The notes: a model not told the origin generated them from the letters alone. Shown: positions 44,400 to 53,349, counted from the first letter of the stretch. The stretch is 64,000 nucleotides of DNA from UBA6168 sp964643005 (GCA_964643005.1 CAZXQI010000002.1:1-64000); one strand, 5' to 3'. Numbers and translations are program-made.

Positions 44400-45292
44400 A
44401 GTGGGGAGGAATACTTTCCTGTTTTAGTCATTGCCGCGAATGCAGCTTCTACCATTTCCCGGTCGTCCCGATAAGTGACGCCGTACCATTTTTCATCGTT
44501 GGGTAAAACGGTGAAGGCGGCGGTTCCGGTCTCAATCAATTGGTTGGCGAAGGAAGAAATATAAAATTCGGCGCGAGGGTCATCCACATGAGCCTCAACG
44601 AAGCGATTGAAATCCTTCTGTAGCAATTCGAAAATATGCGGGTGAAATCCCCATAAATTCATCGAAACGAGCGCATTGGCGTCGAGCGGCTCTCTTTCCC
44701 CTCTTTCATTTTTATAAAAAACGCCTTCCTGCGTCTGCCCGATACCTGTACATTCAGTCACGGTTTGGAGCGTGAAATGCTCATCCATGCTGCAAACGCC
44801 TCTGGAGACAGTGCCGTACTCCGACAGGGTGTTTTTCAAAACATAGCCCACCATGGCGTAGTGGGTCGGACTGCATTCTTGTGAAAGGAAGTTTGCCATT
44901 TTTTCAAAACCGGAATAGCCGTAATAGTCGTCCGCATTAATGGCGACGAAAGGTTCCTGAATAACTTCTTTTCCCACCAAAACGGCATGACCCGTTCCCC
45001 AGGGCTTTATCCGCTCCACCTGTCCTGCGACGGCGGGTACGTAAGTGTCTTTTTCCTGAAATACAAAACTCAGATGCGCCTTTCCCTCCCATCGTCGGGC
45101 GATTTTCTCTTTGAAAGCCTCCTCAAATTCCCGGCGAATCACAAAAACGACCTTGCCAAAGCCTGCTTTCAGCGCATCGTGAATGGAGTAATCCATGATT
45201 ACTTCTCCCGCCTTTCCAACAGGATCAACCTGTTTCAGTCCTCCGTAGCGGCTGCCCATACCGGCTGCCAGAATAAGTAATGAAGGTTTCAT
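44390..45292 (-). CDS. sugar-1-phosphate nucleotidyltransferase
   Basis: A 300-residue cytosolic enzyme of the nucleotidyltransferase (NTP-transferase) family that joins a sugar-1-phosphate and an NTP to give an NDP-sugar. The N-terminal LILAAGMGSRYGGLKQVDPV has the G-x-G-x-R-x2 signature, the metal-binding NADDYYG motif lies near residue 119, and EFYISSFANQLIE occurs near 247. Its end overlaps the kinase gene by 10 bases. Together they could salvage a free sugar (GlcNAc, GalNAc or MurNAc class) into an activated precursor. Confidence 0.88.
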   Translation of the reverse strand: MKPSLLILAAGMGSRYGGLKQVDPVGKAGEVIMDYSIHDALKAGFGKVVFVIRREFEEAFKEKIARRWEGKAHLSFVFQEKDTYVPAVAGQVERIKPWGTGHAVLVGKEVIQEPFVAINADDYYGYSGFEKMANFLSQECSPTHYAMVGYVLKNTLSEYGTVSRGVCSMDEHFTLQTVTECTGIGQTQEGVFYKNERGEREPLDANALVSMNLWGFHPHIFELLQKDFNRFVEAHVDDPRAEFYISSFANQLIETGTAAFTVLPNDEKWYGVTYRDDREMVEAAFAAMTKTGKYSSPLWA

Positions 45293-45311
45293 ATCTGGGT
45301 CTTATAAATAA

Positions 45312-45434
45312 AAAAGGGTCGAAATTTCATCGGACTTTGCTGGCGGGGCGGCAGAGGTTGACTTTTCTAAAAGTACAAAATTATCATCCTTTACCAACCT
45401 GACAATCTTGTGCCTGATAAACCACGACCCTTTT
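45312..45434. repeat. inverted repeat of 10 bases flanking a 103-base spacer
   Basis: AAAAGGGTCG at 45312-45321 is the exact inverse of CGACCCTTTT at 45425-45434, between the nucleotidyltransferase start and the ompH stop. On the minus strand this could close a large structured region ending in a T run (a long terminator of ompH), or be chance. Confidence 0.35.
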
Positions 45435-45457
45435 GACAGGGAGTTTGTTCGCAGGAA

Positions 45458-45973
45458 CTATCTCTTTTTGAGTCTTTCCAGGACTTCTTTCGTTTTGTCA
45501 AAGGCCGGACTGGCGAATATCATCCCGGAGGCGCTACTCTTATCAAAGATGAAATCATAGCCCTTGTCGCCGGCATAATCTTCAATTGCCGCATAGACCC
45601 TGTCCTGAATGGGTTGCACTAATTCTTTACGGCGTTGGAAAAGGGCGCCTTCAGGGCCGAACTTATCTTTCTGCATTTCCCGGACTCTGGTTTCCATTTC
45701 CATAATTTCGTCTTCTTTTTTGCGGCGAGCCTCGTCGCTCATCAATACCTGCTCGGCCTGGTAGCGATTGTACTGGCCTTTGATCTTGTCGTACTCCTGA
45801 GCGATCTCCTGCCTCCAGGTAGCGGCAATGCGATCCAGCTCTTCCTGAGCCTTTTGATATTCCTGAATACTTTCCAAAATAGTTTTTACGTCAACGTAAG
45901 CGATGCGCTGGGCATTGGCAACGGCGCCGAAGCCGAGAAACATGACCAGTGCAATGATTGTGTTTTTTACCAT
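45458..45973 (-). CDS. OmpH/Skp family periplasmic chaperone
   Basis: A 171-residue exported chaperone that binds unfolded outer-membrane proteins in the periplasm. A signal peptide (1-21, ending AVANAQ) is followed by the Skp pattern: RIAYVDVKTILESIQEYQKA near 22, a long Glu/Arg-rich coiled coil (40-125) and the C-terminal KGYDFIFDKSSASGMIFASP. In this phylum the gene is often one of two tandem copies after bamA; here it stands alone. A TAATTTTG element lies upstream at 46022-46029. Confidence 0.9.
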   Translation of the reverse strand: MVKNTIIALVMFLGFGAVANAQRIAYVDVKTILESIQEYQKAQEELDRIAATWRQEIAQEYDKIKGQYNRYQAEQVLMSDEARRKKEDEIMEMETRVREMQKDKFGPEGALFQRRKELVQPIQDRVYAAIEDYAGDKGYDFIFDKSSASGMIFASPAFDKTKEVLERLKKR

Positions 45974-46375
45974 GATAGTCTAAATTTTTGATTGTTAATT
46001 TCGATGTGGCAGAAACGCCGCCAAAATTAAGGCATTCCTGTAGCTGCGAAAGTTATGACTCTTTTAAATGCCTTCGTAACGGCGACTTTTTATTCAAAAA
46101 AAATTAAACCACGTACTAATTACCTGTAAATGAACGCCCTATCAGTAATTCCACTACTTCTTCTCTTTTGACTTTAACGAGGGTTTAACTTGACAGTAAT
46201 CGCATTTTAAGGAGGGTTGGCGAGTTTTTCCCCTGAGTTTGCGCACAAAGTCTATTGCACAGTCTGTGATTTTTACCGTTGTAAAAAATACTTACAATGG
46301 CTACCTTGCCGCTGTAATGAAAAGTAAACCCTTTTCCTATTTGAACGTTAATAACTCACTAAACAGAACCAAAAC
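45974..46375. other. 402-base gap between ompH and the DUF2007 gene
   Basis: Divergent intergenic region. Besides the ompH -7 box there is a plus-strand TTG, 20 bp spacer and TACCTTG near 46280-46310, one base short of consensus, as a possible promoter for the DUF2007 gene. Nothing else is seen. Confidence 0.35.
46022..46029 (-). promoter_or_regulatory. TAnnTTTG -7 element upstream of ompH
   Basis: Minus-strand TAATTTTG, 49 bases before the ompH ATG. No spaced TTG. Confidence 0.4.
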
Positions 46376-46585
46376 ATGAAAGATAACTGGGTAAAAATCT
46401 ACTCCTCTTCGGATCTCGTAAAAGTTAAAATTGCCGAAGACGTACTCAAGCGGGAAGGAGTCATCAGCCACATTGAAAGTAAGCCAGACTCTATGTTCCC
46501 AATGTTAGGAGAAGCCGAGCTTTACACGACTGCCGAAAATGCAGAGCAGGCCATCAGAATTTTGAAAGAAAATGGGTTTGAATAA
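46376..46585 (+). CDS. DUF2007 family protein
   Basis: A 69-residue cytosolic protein of the DUF2007 (putative signal transducing) family. It shows the family pattern WVKIYSSSDLVKVKIAEDVL, then GVISHIESKPDS and a C-terminal AEQAIRILKENGFE helix. The family is small alpha/beta, with no known activity. It is first in a same-strand run with msrA, msrB, dodecin and a hexapeptide protein. Confidence 0.88.
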   Translation: MKDNWVKIYSSSDLVKVKIAEDVLKREGVISHIESKPDSMFPMLGEAELYTTAENAEQAIRILKENGFE

Positions 46586-46607
46586 AAGCATCGTTCTGCT
46601 GTCTTTG
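46577..46607 (+). promoter_or_regulatory. possible internal promoter of msrA
   Basis: TTTG (46577-46580), a 19 bp spacer and TGTCTTTG (46600-46607), one base off the TAnnTTTG consensus. It overlaps the end of the DUF2007 gene and lies 50 bases before the msrA ATG. Confidence 0.35.
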
Positions 46608-46657
46608 CTCCTATCTTCTCTGAAACCTGTCTTCCACAGTTATCAGATTGCTTCCGC

Positions 46658-47305
46658 ATGAAATACCTTATCCTGTCATTATTCACGCTAAGCTTTGCGC
46701 TTAGTTCCTGTGCCCAAAGCAGGAATCAGTCTGCTGATACAAAAAAAGAAGAAACAAAAGACGTCATGCAAAGAGAAGGTTTAGAGACCGCCACTTTTGG
46801 CGGTGGGTGTTTCTGGTGTACAGAGGCAGTCTTCCAAGATTTGAGGGGGGTTGAATCTGTAACTTCCGGCTATTCTGGAGGGAAAACCAAAAATCCGGGT
46901 TATCAGGAAGTATGCACCGGAATGACCGGCCACGCCGAGGTCATTCAAATCCAGTTTAATCCAAAGGAGATTTCCTTTGAAAATCTGGTAAAGGTGTTTT
47001 TCACTACCCACGATCCTACCACACTCAATCGCCAGGGAGCAGATGCAGGCACACAATACCGCTCCGTTATTTTTTATGAAAATAATGAGCAAAAGGACAT
47101 TGCAGAGCGCATGAAAAACGAGTTTGCACCTACCGTTTGGGACGATCCTATCTTGACTGAAATAAGCCCGCTGACTTCCTTTTATATCGCCGAGGATTAC
47201 CATCAAAATTATTATAACGACAATCCAAATCAGGGCTATTGCCGGATTGTCATCAATCCTAAAGTTCAGAAAATGAGGGCTATGTATGCCGACTGGCTAA
47301 AGTAA
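46658..47305 (+). CDS. msrA: lipoprotein peptide-methionine (S)-S-oxide reductase MsrA
   Basis: Repairs the S-form of methionine sulfoxide in proteins. The 215-residue product begins with a lipoprotein signal (MKYLILSLFTLSFALSSC) with lipobox LSSC and Cys18, so it is exported and lipid-anchored. The catalytic motif GGGCFWCTEAVF has the nucleophile Cys51; VTSGYSGGKTKNPGYQEVC and DPTTLNRQGADAGTQYRS are family hallmarks. The msrB gene follows after 13 bases and is surely co-transcribed, but lacks a signal. Confidence 0.95.
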   Translation: MKYLILSLFTLSFALSSCAQSRNQSADTKKEETKDVMQREGLETATFGGGCFWCTEAVFQDLRGVESVTSGYSGGKTKNPGYQEVCTGMTGHAEVIQIQFNPKEISFENLVKVFFTTHDPTTLNRQGADAGTQYRSVIFYENNEQKDIAERMKNEFAPTVWDDPILTEISPLTSFYIAEDYHQNYYNDNPNQGYCRIVINPKVQKMRAMYADWLK

Positions 47306-47318
47306 AATTTGTAGGACA

Positions 47319-47702
47319 ATGAATATTAAAAACAAAGAAAACTGGAATACGCTCACGGCTGAGGAAGAGCGGGTAATTGTAAATAAAGGGACTGAATATC
47401 CATTTACCGGAGAATACGATAAGCATTTTGTCACTGGGGTTTACGTTTGCAGACGTTGCGAAGCGCCACTTTATCGTTCGGAAAATAAGTTCAACGCCGG
47501 ATGCGGCTGGCCTTCTTTTGACGATGAGATTTCCGGCGCCATTCGTCGGGAAAGAGACAGAGACGGAAGGCGAACCGAAATTCTCTGTGCCAGTTGCGGC
47601 GGACATTTGGGGCACGTTTTTGAGGGCGAGCACCTGACAACAAAAAACATCCGCCACTGCGTAAATTCAATTTCCATGAAATTTATCCCAACAGGAAGTT
47701 GA
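47319..47702 (+). CDS. msrB: peptide-methionine (R)-S-oxide reductase MsrB
   Basis: Repairs the R-form of methionine sulfoxide. The 127-residue protein has two CxxC zinc pairs (Cys44/Cys47 and Cys90/Cys93), FNAGCGWPSFDDE (58-70) and the catalytic RHCVNSISMKF with Cys114. No signal peptide is seen, unlike its MsrA partner, so as annotated it would act in the cytosol. It is 13 bases after msrA. The ATG at 47319 is the only start that keeps the N-terminus normal. Confidence 0.95.
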   Translation: MNIKNKENWNTLTAEEERVIVNKGTEYPFTGEYDKHFVTGVYVCRRCEAPLYRSENKFNAGCGWPSFDDEISGAIRRERDRDGRRTEILCASCGGHLGHVFEGEHLTTKNIRHCVNSISMKFIPTGS

Positions 47703-47824
47703 CTTTTCTCAAAAAATCAGTCAAAACCAAGACTCTAATTACCGGTAATGCCACTGCGATTAGCCTGGATTTGAGGTCATTAAAATTGAAAACTTTATTT
47801 TTTAACCTTTTAAATATCTAATTC

Positions 47825-48025
47825 ATGTCTGTATTAAAAGTCATTGAAATTATGTCCAGCTCAGACAAAAGTTGGGAAGATGCTACGCGCAAGGGTGTGA
47901 AAAAAGCTTCAGAAACTGTCAAAAACATACGCTCTGCGTGGGTTCAGGATCACAGTGTTTCTGTCAAAGACAATGCAGTATCGGAATACCGTGTCACCCT
48001 GAAAGTTTCCTTCGAAGTAATGTAA
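47825..48025 (+). CDS. dodecin family flavin-binding protein
   Basis: A 66-residue dodecin, a protein that forms hollow dodecamers storing flavin or related compounds. Features seen are SVLKVIEIMSSSDKSWEDA at the N-terminus and the central helix and IRSAWVQDHSVSVKDN near 39-54, where a tryptophan (Trp42) stacks on the flavin in known dodecins. Length is normal. It is 122 bases after msrB. Confidence 0.93.
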   Translation: MSVLKVIEIMSSSDKSWEDATRKGVKKASETVKNIRSAWVQDHSVSVKDNAVSEYRVTLKVSFEVM

Positions 48026-48225
48026 TTTCTTTTGAGCCTTTGTCAATTCCTGCATATCGGCATTTAAAAGCAGCTTGGACTATCGAGGCTGATTCCTTCA
48101 AAACGATTATATTCATAGCTCTATTCAGGAGATTTTGAAAAAGATTCTTCCGTGCTTTGTGCCAACAAAGGAATTGCCACAGGCTCAATTCTCTTTCCTT
48201 TCAGCCATCTTCTATCTTCAAGAAA

Positions 48226-48822
48226 ATGATTTACGAATTCAACGGCTATCGCCCAATTGTACATGAATCTGCCTTTATTCACCCACAGGCTATTGTCACG
48301 GGTAACGTTACGATTGGCAAAGACGTTTATATTGGGCCTGGTGCGGCGATAAGGGGCGACTGGGGCGAGGTCATTATTGAAGGCGGTTGCAATGTTCAGG
48401 AAAACTGTACGATTCACATGTTCCCTGGCGTCACAGTTCGGCTGATGGAAGCGGCTCATATCGGCCACGGAGCGATTATTCACGGAGCGACCATCGGAAG
48501 GAATTCGCTGATCGGGATGAACGCTGTAATTATGGACAATGTCGAAATAGGAGAAGAATGCATTATCGGCGCTCTTTGTTTCGTCAAAGAAGGAACCGTT
48601 ATTCTCTGTCGTAGTCTCGTGGTTGGGAATCCAGGAAGGGTAATCCGCGAAGTCAGCGATGAGATGATTGCCTGGAAATCGCAGGGGACAAAACTCTATC
48701 AGCAACTACCTGCCCAATTATACGCCACGCTTAAACCCTGCGAACCATTGAGGGAGCCGCCTGCCAATCGGCCCCGCCAAATGCCTGTTTTTGAATCATG
48801 GAAAAAGAGCGCTGAGAAATAA
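48226..48822 (+). CDS. PaaY-like left-handed beta-helix (hexapeptide) protein
   Basis: A 198-residue trimeric hexapeptide-repeat protein of the gamma-carbonic-anhydrase/PaaY group. Repeats run from about 20 to 140 (GNVTIGKDVYIGPGAAIRGD, HMFPGVTVRLMEAAHIGHGA, GMNAVIMDNVEIGEECIIGA), with histidines in ENCTIHMFPG and HIGHG that would supply metal ligands in carbonic anhydrases. A thioesterase role is known for PaaY, but phenylacetate genes are absent here. Start is ATG 48226; the frame can be opened at TTG 48157 with no family support. Confidence 0.85.
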   Translation: MIYEFNGYRPIVHESAFIHPQAIVTGNVTIGKDVYIGPGAAIRGDWGEVIIEGGCNVQENCTIHMFPGVTVRLMEAAHIGHGAIIHGATIGRNSLIGMNAVIMDNVEIGEECIIGALCFVKEGTVILCRSLVVGNPGRVIREVSDEMIAWKSQGTKLYQQLPAQLYATLKPCEPLREPPANRPRQMPVFESWKKSAEK

Positions 48823-48829
48823 ACCTGAG

Positions 48830-50644
48830 TTACTTGTATCCCATGGCCTGGAGGTAAAATAACTCTGCATACTTCCCACCTTGCTCCAGCAATTCTTCAT
48901 GGCTTCCCAATTCCTTCAATTGTCCATTTTCTAAAAACAGAATTCTGTCAGCCATTCTCACGGTCGAGAATCTATGAGAAATCAACACAGCCGTCTTTCC
49001 TTCAATCAATTCTGAAAAACGGAGGAATACTTCATGCTCCGCTCTGGCATCCAGCGCAGAAGTTGGTTCATCCAAGATGAGTAGTTGGGCATCCCGCATG
49101 TATGCTCTTGCAAGAGCTATCTTTTGCCATTGCCCTCCGGATAATTCAACACCTTCGCTAAATCGCCGCCCAAGTACCTGTTCATATTTGTTGGGCAAAT
49201 CTTCTACAATAGTGTTTGCGAGGCTTTTATGCGCAGCTTCCTCAATGACAGGCCTGTCTTCCAACTGCTCAATATTTCCAACTGCTATGTTTTCCGACAC
49301 CTTCAATTGAAAGCGGATATAATCCTGAAAGATGATACCTATAGCATTGCGCAGGGAATCTAATCTGTAATCCCGAATATCTATGCCGTCCAATAGTATT
49401 CTGCCCTCGCTTGGTTCGTAAAGGCGCGCTAACAGTTTCACCAGCGTAGTTTTCCCCGCTCCATTCTCTCCGACAAGGGCAAGTTTCTCTCCTGCTGCGA
49501 GATGAAAGGATAAGTTTTTAATCGCATATCGGTCTGTGCCCGGGTACTTAAAGCTCACATTTTCAAAAGTGAATCCTTCTATAAGCGGTTCATTTACCGG
49601 TTTCCCATTGGGGTTTTGCTCTATCTCGGGTTTGATTTCAAAAAAGTCAAACCAGTCTCTCAGATAGAGCGCCTGCTCGCCAATACTTGAAAAACGACTC
49701 ATGATGCTCTGTAACATGCTCCGCATCCGCTGGAAAGAGCCTGCGAGGAAAGTCAAAGTCCCCACGGTAATCAGGCCTTTTGCTGTTTGCAACAAAATAA
49801 CTACGTAAGCCATATAGTAGGCGCCGGTTCCAATAGCGGTAAAAAGACTACCCCACCCAGCGCGGCTAAGAACCAGCTTGCGATTGGCTAAAAAGTATCG
49901 ATCCGAAAGCAATTTGAAACGGTCGGCTATAAAATCAGCCAGGTTGAAGATCTTGACTTCTTTTGCTGTTTCGTCGCTGGCGCCGATATAGCGCAGATAG
50001 TCAAGCTCCCTCCTCTCGGGCGTCCAACTTGTTGTGAGCGAATAGGTCTTTTGATTAAAATGTGTTTCTCCCAAAAAGGAAGGAATAACTGCAATTACTA
50101 AGATTAGAAGCAACCAGGGATTGAAAGCTATCAGACCGGCTCCCAAAAGGACTAGTGTGATAACGCCCTGAAATTGCGCAAGCACAAGAGACATGAGCGC
50201 TGTCCGGCCGGAAGTTTGTCTCCGCGCTCTCTCTAATTTGTCGTAGAAATCGGCGTTTTCAAACTGATAGAGATCCAGAGTAGCTGCATGGCGGATAAGT
50301 TGTTCGGAGGATTTATTGGAGAGCAAATCGCCTAGCAATCCATCGAGTAGGGTTATCCCTCTGCTCATCAGGTCGGACAAGATGGCTAGCCCAAACTCTA
50401 ATCCAACGAATAGCCAAAGTTTGTCTAAGCTGCCTTTATGATCAATCAGCAGAATAACCTCGTCAATTATTTCTTTGCCAATGTAAAGGGTGGCAAGTGG
50501 AACCGCAGACTGGAGTAGTCTAAGGGCAATATTGCCCATAGACATAGCCGGACTCGTGTCCCAAATCATCAGAAAAAACCGAGGTAAGTTTTGTAGTGCA
50601 GAAAATTGTTGTTTGTAGGAAAGCTTTTCTTTTTTTATTGCCAT
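48830..50644 (-). CDS. ABC transporter, fused permease and ATPase
   Basis: A 604-residue half-transporter: an N-terminal region of about six hydrophobic helices (roughly 30-320) and a C-terminal ATPase with Walker A GENGAGKTTLVK near 391, the signature LSGGQWQKIALAR near 500, Walker B LLILDEPTSALD and the H-loop LISHRFSTVR. Such proteins work as homo- or heterodimers and are usually exporters. The substrate is unknown. It is convergent with the PaaY-like gene (7 bases between stops) and separated from gldN by a terminator. Confidence 0.9.
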   Translation of the reverse strand: MAIKKEKLSYKQQFSALQNLPRFFLMIWDTSPAMSMGNIALRLLQSAVPLATLYIGKEIIDEVILLIDHKGSLDKLWLFVGLEFGLAILSDLMSRGITLLDGLLGDLLSNKSSEQLIRHAATLDLYQFENADFYDKLERARRQTSGRTALMSLVLAQFQGVITLVLLGAGLIAFNPWLLLILVIAVIPSFLGETHFNQKTYSLTTSWTPERRELDYLRYIGASDETAKEVKIFNLADFIADRFKLLSDRYFLANRKLVLSRAGWGSLFTAIGTGAYYMAYVVILLQTAKGLITVGTLTFLAGSFQRMRSMLQSIMSRFSSIGEQALYLRDWFDFFEIKPEIEQNPNGKPVNEPLIEGFTFENVSFKYPGTDRYAIKNLSFHLAAGEKLALVGENGAGKTTLVKLLARLYEPSEGRILLDGIDIRDYRLDSLRNAIGIIFQDYIRFQLKVSENIAVGNIEQLEDRPVIEEAAHKSLANTIVEDLPNKYEQVLGRRFSEGVELSGGQWQKIALARAYMRDAQLLILDEPTSALDARAEHEVFLRFSELIEGKTAVLISHRFSTVRMADRILFLENGQLKELGSHEELLEQGGKYAELFYLQAMGYK

Positions 50645-50723
50645 TTACTGATAGAGGAAAAATTGGGAAGTTGGGTAGCATCTCCTGCTTCTAAAATTAT
50701 GTTTAAGAATGCAAGTGAAAAGG

Positions 50724-50760
50724 AAAAGGGTTCAAACCCGGTATGAGTTTGAACCCTTTT
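50724..50760 (-). terminator. strong terminator after gldN
   Basis: A perfect 14 bp inverted repeat (AAAAGGGTTCAAAC and its complement) around a 9-base loop, with four T residues in the stem end on the minus strand. It lies 26 bases after the gldN stop and closes the gld operon. Confidence 0.85.
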
Positions 50761-50785
50761 ATGCTTGTGAGCAACAACTGGGGAA

Positions 50786-51646
50786 TTAATATTCCCAGAG
50801 GTCGTGCTCAAAATTGAATATGCCTTGTTTAATTTTATCAGCTTCGAGCAGGAGGTCAACTCCAGTAAGATAGTCTTGCAAACGACGGTTTATGACGTTA
50901 GACTCCTTGTAAATATAGCTTGAGAAAAAGCGCATCTCCAACAAATCTTCCCAGGTAATAGGACTTGCATCGTTGCCTACGTTAAAAACTCGCTCCCGGG
51001 AAAGCACTTCTCTCGCTTCGGGGTAATAAACCCAGAACATAGGCTTCTCGTATTTGAAATTGCCATTCTCGTCATTGACGTCAATCAGCGGGGCAATACC
51101 GAGAATCCTCACCTGAAGCGTTGACGTTTGCTTGTCAAAGAACCATACTTCTTTAATCCTGAGGCGTTTGACATCTTCAGGGTTGAGGTCGTTTCTCACA
51201 ACCTGAATGATCTCCTCGTAAGTATCCGGATCAAATGTATAAGCGGTATCAATGCTTGCACCCATCGAAGCCACTTCATCAGAGGTCAGCATTGAAGTAA
51301 ATTTATCGTTTTCAGTACTGTAAACGGTAATTTCTCCATTAGTAGCAGCCTCCATCAAAATGGAGAAAAATGGTCTCTCCGGATAGGCAAATGGTTGATT
51401 CATCTTTTCCCGCACGTCTATCACTCTCCAAATCCGCTTCTCCCAGAAGATATCAGCCTCCCGAACATTATTGTAAGGCAAAAGTCTTTTTTCGACCGTA
51501 GTCCGTTTGTCCACGATATCGTCTAAAGGTCTGCCTTCGTTAGGGTCGCTGGACTCTGTGAGAATGTTATCCGGTTGCTGCGCAAACGCTATATTACATA
51601 GCATCATCAACAAGCTAAAACCGAGCAATTTCAAGACAAGTTTCAT
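50786..51646 (-). CDS. gldN: type IX secretion system ring protein GldN
   Basis: Periplasmic component (PorN homologue) of the type IX secretion system; in the phylum it forms a ring with GldK at the outer membrane. The 286-residue product has a signal peptide (1-22, ending NIAFAQ) and the family pattern, with EADIFWEKRIWRVIDVREKMN near 63 and FDKQTSTLQVRILGIAPL near 169. It is the last gene of the gldKLMN series, 89 bases after gldM. Confidence 0.93.
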   Translation of the reverse strand: MKLVLKLLGFSLLMMLCNIAFAQQPDNILTESSDPNEGRPLDDIVDKRTTVEKRLLPYNNVREADIFWEKRIWRVIDVREKMNQPFAYPERPFFSILMEAATNGEITVYSTENDKFTSMLTSDEVASMGASIDTAYTFDPDTYEEIIQVVRNDLNPEDVKRLRIKEVWFFDKQTSTLQVRILGIAPLIDVNDENGNFKYEKPMFWVYYPEAREVLSRERVFNVGNDASPITWEDLLEMRFFSSYIYKESNVINRRLQDYLTGVDLLLEADKIKQGIFNFEHDLWEY

Positions 51647-51735
51647 GTTACTTGAAGGTTTACAATATAAGGAAATACTAACTGTCAGGCGATTAAACTA
51701 AATCCAAAAGGCAGTTAGTATCTCCTGCTAAAATT

Positions 51736-53295
51736 TTATTGAATTCTAAATACTAAAGAGTTAATCTTACGACCGGCCACATCGCCAGGACATCTGGCTT
51801 TCACATCCTGGAAGTAATAGGTATCTCCGGGTTTGGCAGACTGCACTAAGTTTTGGGATTTCCCGCTAAAACTTCCGCCGGAGTTTGGCGCTTCCACAGG
51901 GTCTTCCCGTTTGGAAATTTTTACCAGCGTGAAGCCCTGAATATCGCAACGCGCGTCAAAATCAAAGTTTTCCAACCAGGCAATCAGACCCTTCTGCACC
52001 TTGAATTCGCCATTACCCATTTGACCATCTGCTTTATTACCCAGCTTGGCCACCGGATCAGGAATCCTTTTAACGCGGTACTGCTTCCTTGCATTCATCT
52101 CGCCTCCGCTAACAGTAATAAAGCATTCATCCGTAGGCTGCTTCACGCGCACATTCCAGGTATTGCTACCCAGTTTGGTCAATTCACCACCTCCTCCAGA
52201 TATCCCTACTTTGAGTTCATTACTCGAAATACCGGCTGCGGAAACTGAGATTGGGTTATCTACGCCAATGTAAAAGACGTTCATTTTGTCGGCAGATATC
52301 GCAACGGAACGCTCTCCAACTTCGAAGCTAAAGTCTTTAGAATAAGATTTTGTTTCCTGAGTAAGAGGGTTGGTCACATCAATCTTGACGCTAAATTTAT
52401 TCTCTCCAAGGCGGCTGCCGACGGTTTCATAAGAAGCTTTACCATCTTTTACAGGCAGGCTGCTTCCATTGACGCTAATGCGGGTGTTGCCGGAAGAGGA
52501 TGTACTGTACGCACTTAAGAACACGTCCGCAGAATATCTTTCGCCTTTGATAATATAACCTTTAGGCGCAGAAATCACTGGTTCAAAAGCATCGAATCTG
52601 ATTTCTTCGCCACTTACCTGCTTGAACAGGTGGTTCAGAACCGTCGTAGATGAAGCTTTTGCGTCTGCCTGAATCTTGGTTAGCAGAGGGAAACAGGCAG
52701 CAACCGGCATCTGACGGAATTTCCAGTCTGACCAACTGGTCTTCTTATCTGCCGCTTTTTGTGATTGCCAGTCTTCAAGTTTGAGAGGAAGAGACTTTTC
52801 AATATCAGGATTATTATCCACGAGAGCGAGCAATTTGGTTCTCGTCTCATTAATTTTCTGCTCCAGCTTAGGACCGAGTGCATTTTCCGGTTTTTCCTCT
52901 GGGCCAAGGACTAAAAGCCTGGTAGTAACGTCTTTATCTTTATCCCTTTTCGGCTTTGTAGGATCGTCGTCGCTTGCTCCACCAGCCGCTTCAAAAAGCT
53001 GCTTCTGGACATCGTCCACAAAATCCGAAAAATCTGTAGTTATATTGTTTGCTTCAATTGCCGCTTGGCGAAATTTTTCATTCCGCTCATTTTTATATGA
53101 GTCTGCCTGCTTATTGATATTGGCAAGAATCTGGTCGTTAGTTGAATCTACGATTTGATTGCTATTTTTAAGGCCTTTATCCAATGAGAAGAAGGCGTTC
53201 ATAACCTCTGCTGACACGTTCAGAGCCAACAGGGCAGTCAGCACCAGATACATCAGGTTGATCATCAACTGCCGCGGCTCCTTTGGAATAGTCAT
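51736..53295 (-). CDS. gldM: type IX secretion system motor/periplasmic protein GldM
   Basis: Inner-membrane protein whose single N-terminal helix (about 12-33) packs with GldL to form the proton-driven motor and whose periplasmic part transmits motion. The 519 residues show the family start MTIPKEPRQLMINLMYLVLT, a long helical region to about 210, then beta-domains including the FIGVDNPI-type segment (FYIGVDNPISVSAAG) near 345 and a C-terminal VKARCPG section. It is 54 bases after gldL. Confidence 0.95.
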   Translation of the reverse strand: MTIPKEPRQLMINLMYLVLTALLALNVSAEVMNAFFSLDKGLKNSNQIVDSTNDQILANINKQADSYKNERNEKFRQAAIEANNITTDFSDFVDDVQKQLFEAAGGASDDDPTKPKRDKDKDVTTRLLVLGPEEKPENALGPKLEQKINETRTKLLALVDNNPDIEKSLPLKLEDWQSQKAADKKTSWSDWKFRQMPVAACFPLLTKIQADAKASSTTVLNHLFKQVSGEEIRFDAFEPVISAPKGYIIKGERYSADVFLSAYSTSSSGNTRISVNGSSLPVKDGKASYETVGSRLGENKFSVKIDVTNPLTQETKSYSKDFSFEVGERSVAISADKMNVFYIGVDNPISVSAAGISSNELKVGISGGGGELTKLGSNTWNVRVKQPTDECFITVSGGEMNARKQYRVKRIPDPVAKLGNKADGQMGNGEFKVQKGLIAWLENFDFDARCDIQGFTLVKISKREDPVEAPNSGGSFSGKSQNLVQSAKPGDTYYFQDVKARCPGDVAGRKINSLVFRIQ

Positions 53296-53349
53296 GTGCT
53301 TTTTATTTTTTCGTTAAAAATTTAAATTTAATACTGCGAGCCTTCTCAA

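Noticed and set aside
48121..48705. Minus-strand open frame of 194 codons opposite the PaaY-like gene
   Set aside because: The plus strand encodes a clear hexapeptide protein here; the reverse frame has no family features and is a shadow of the real gene.
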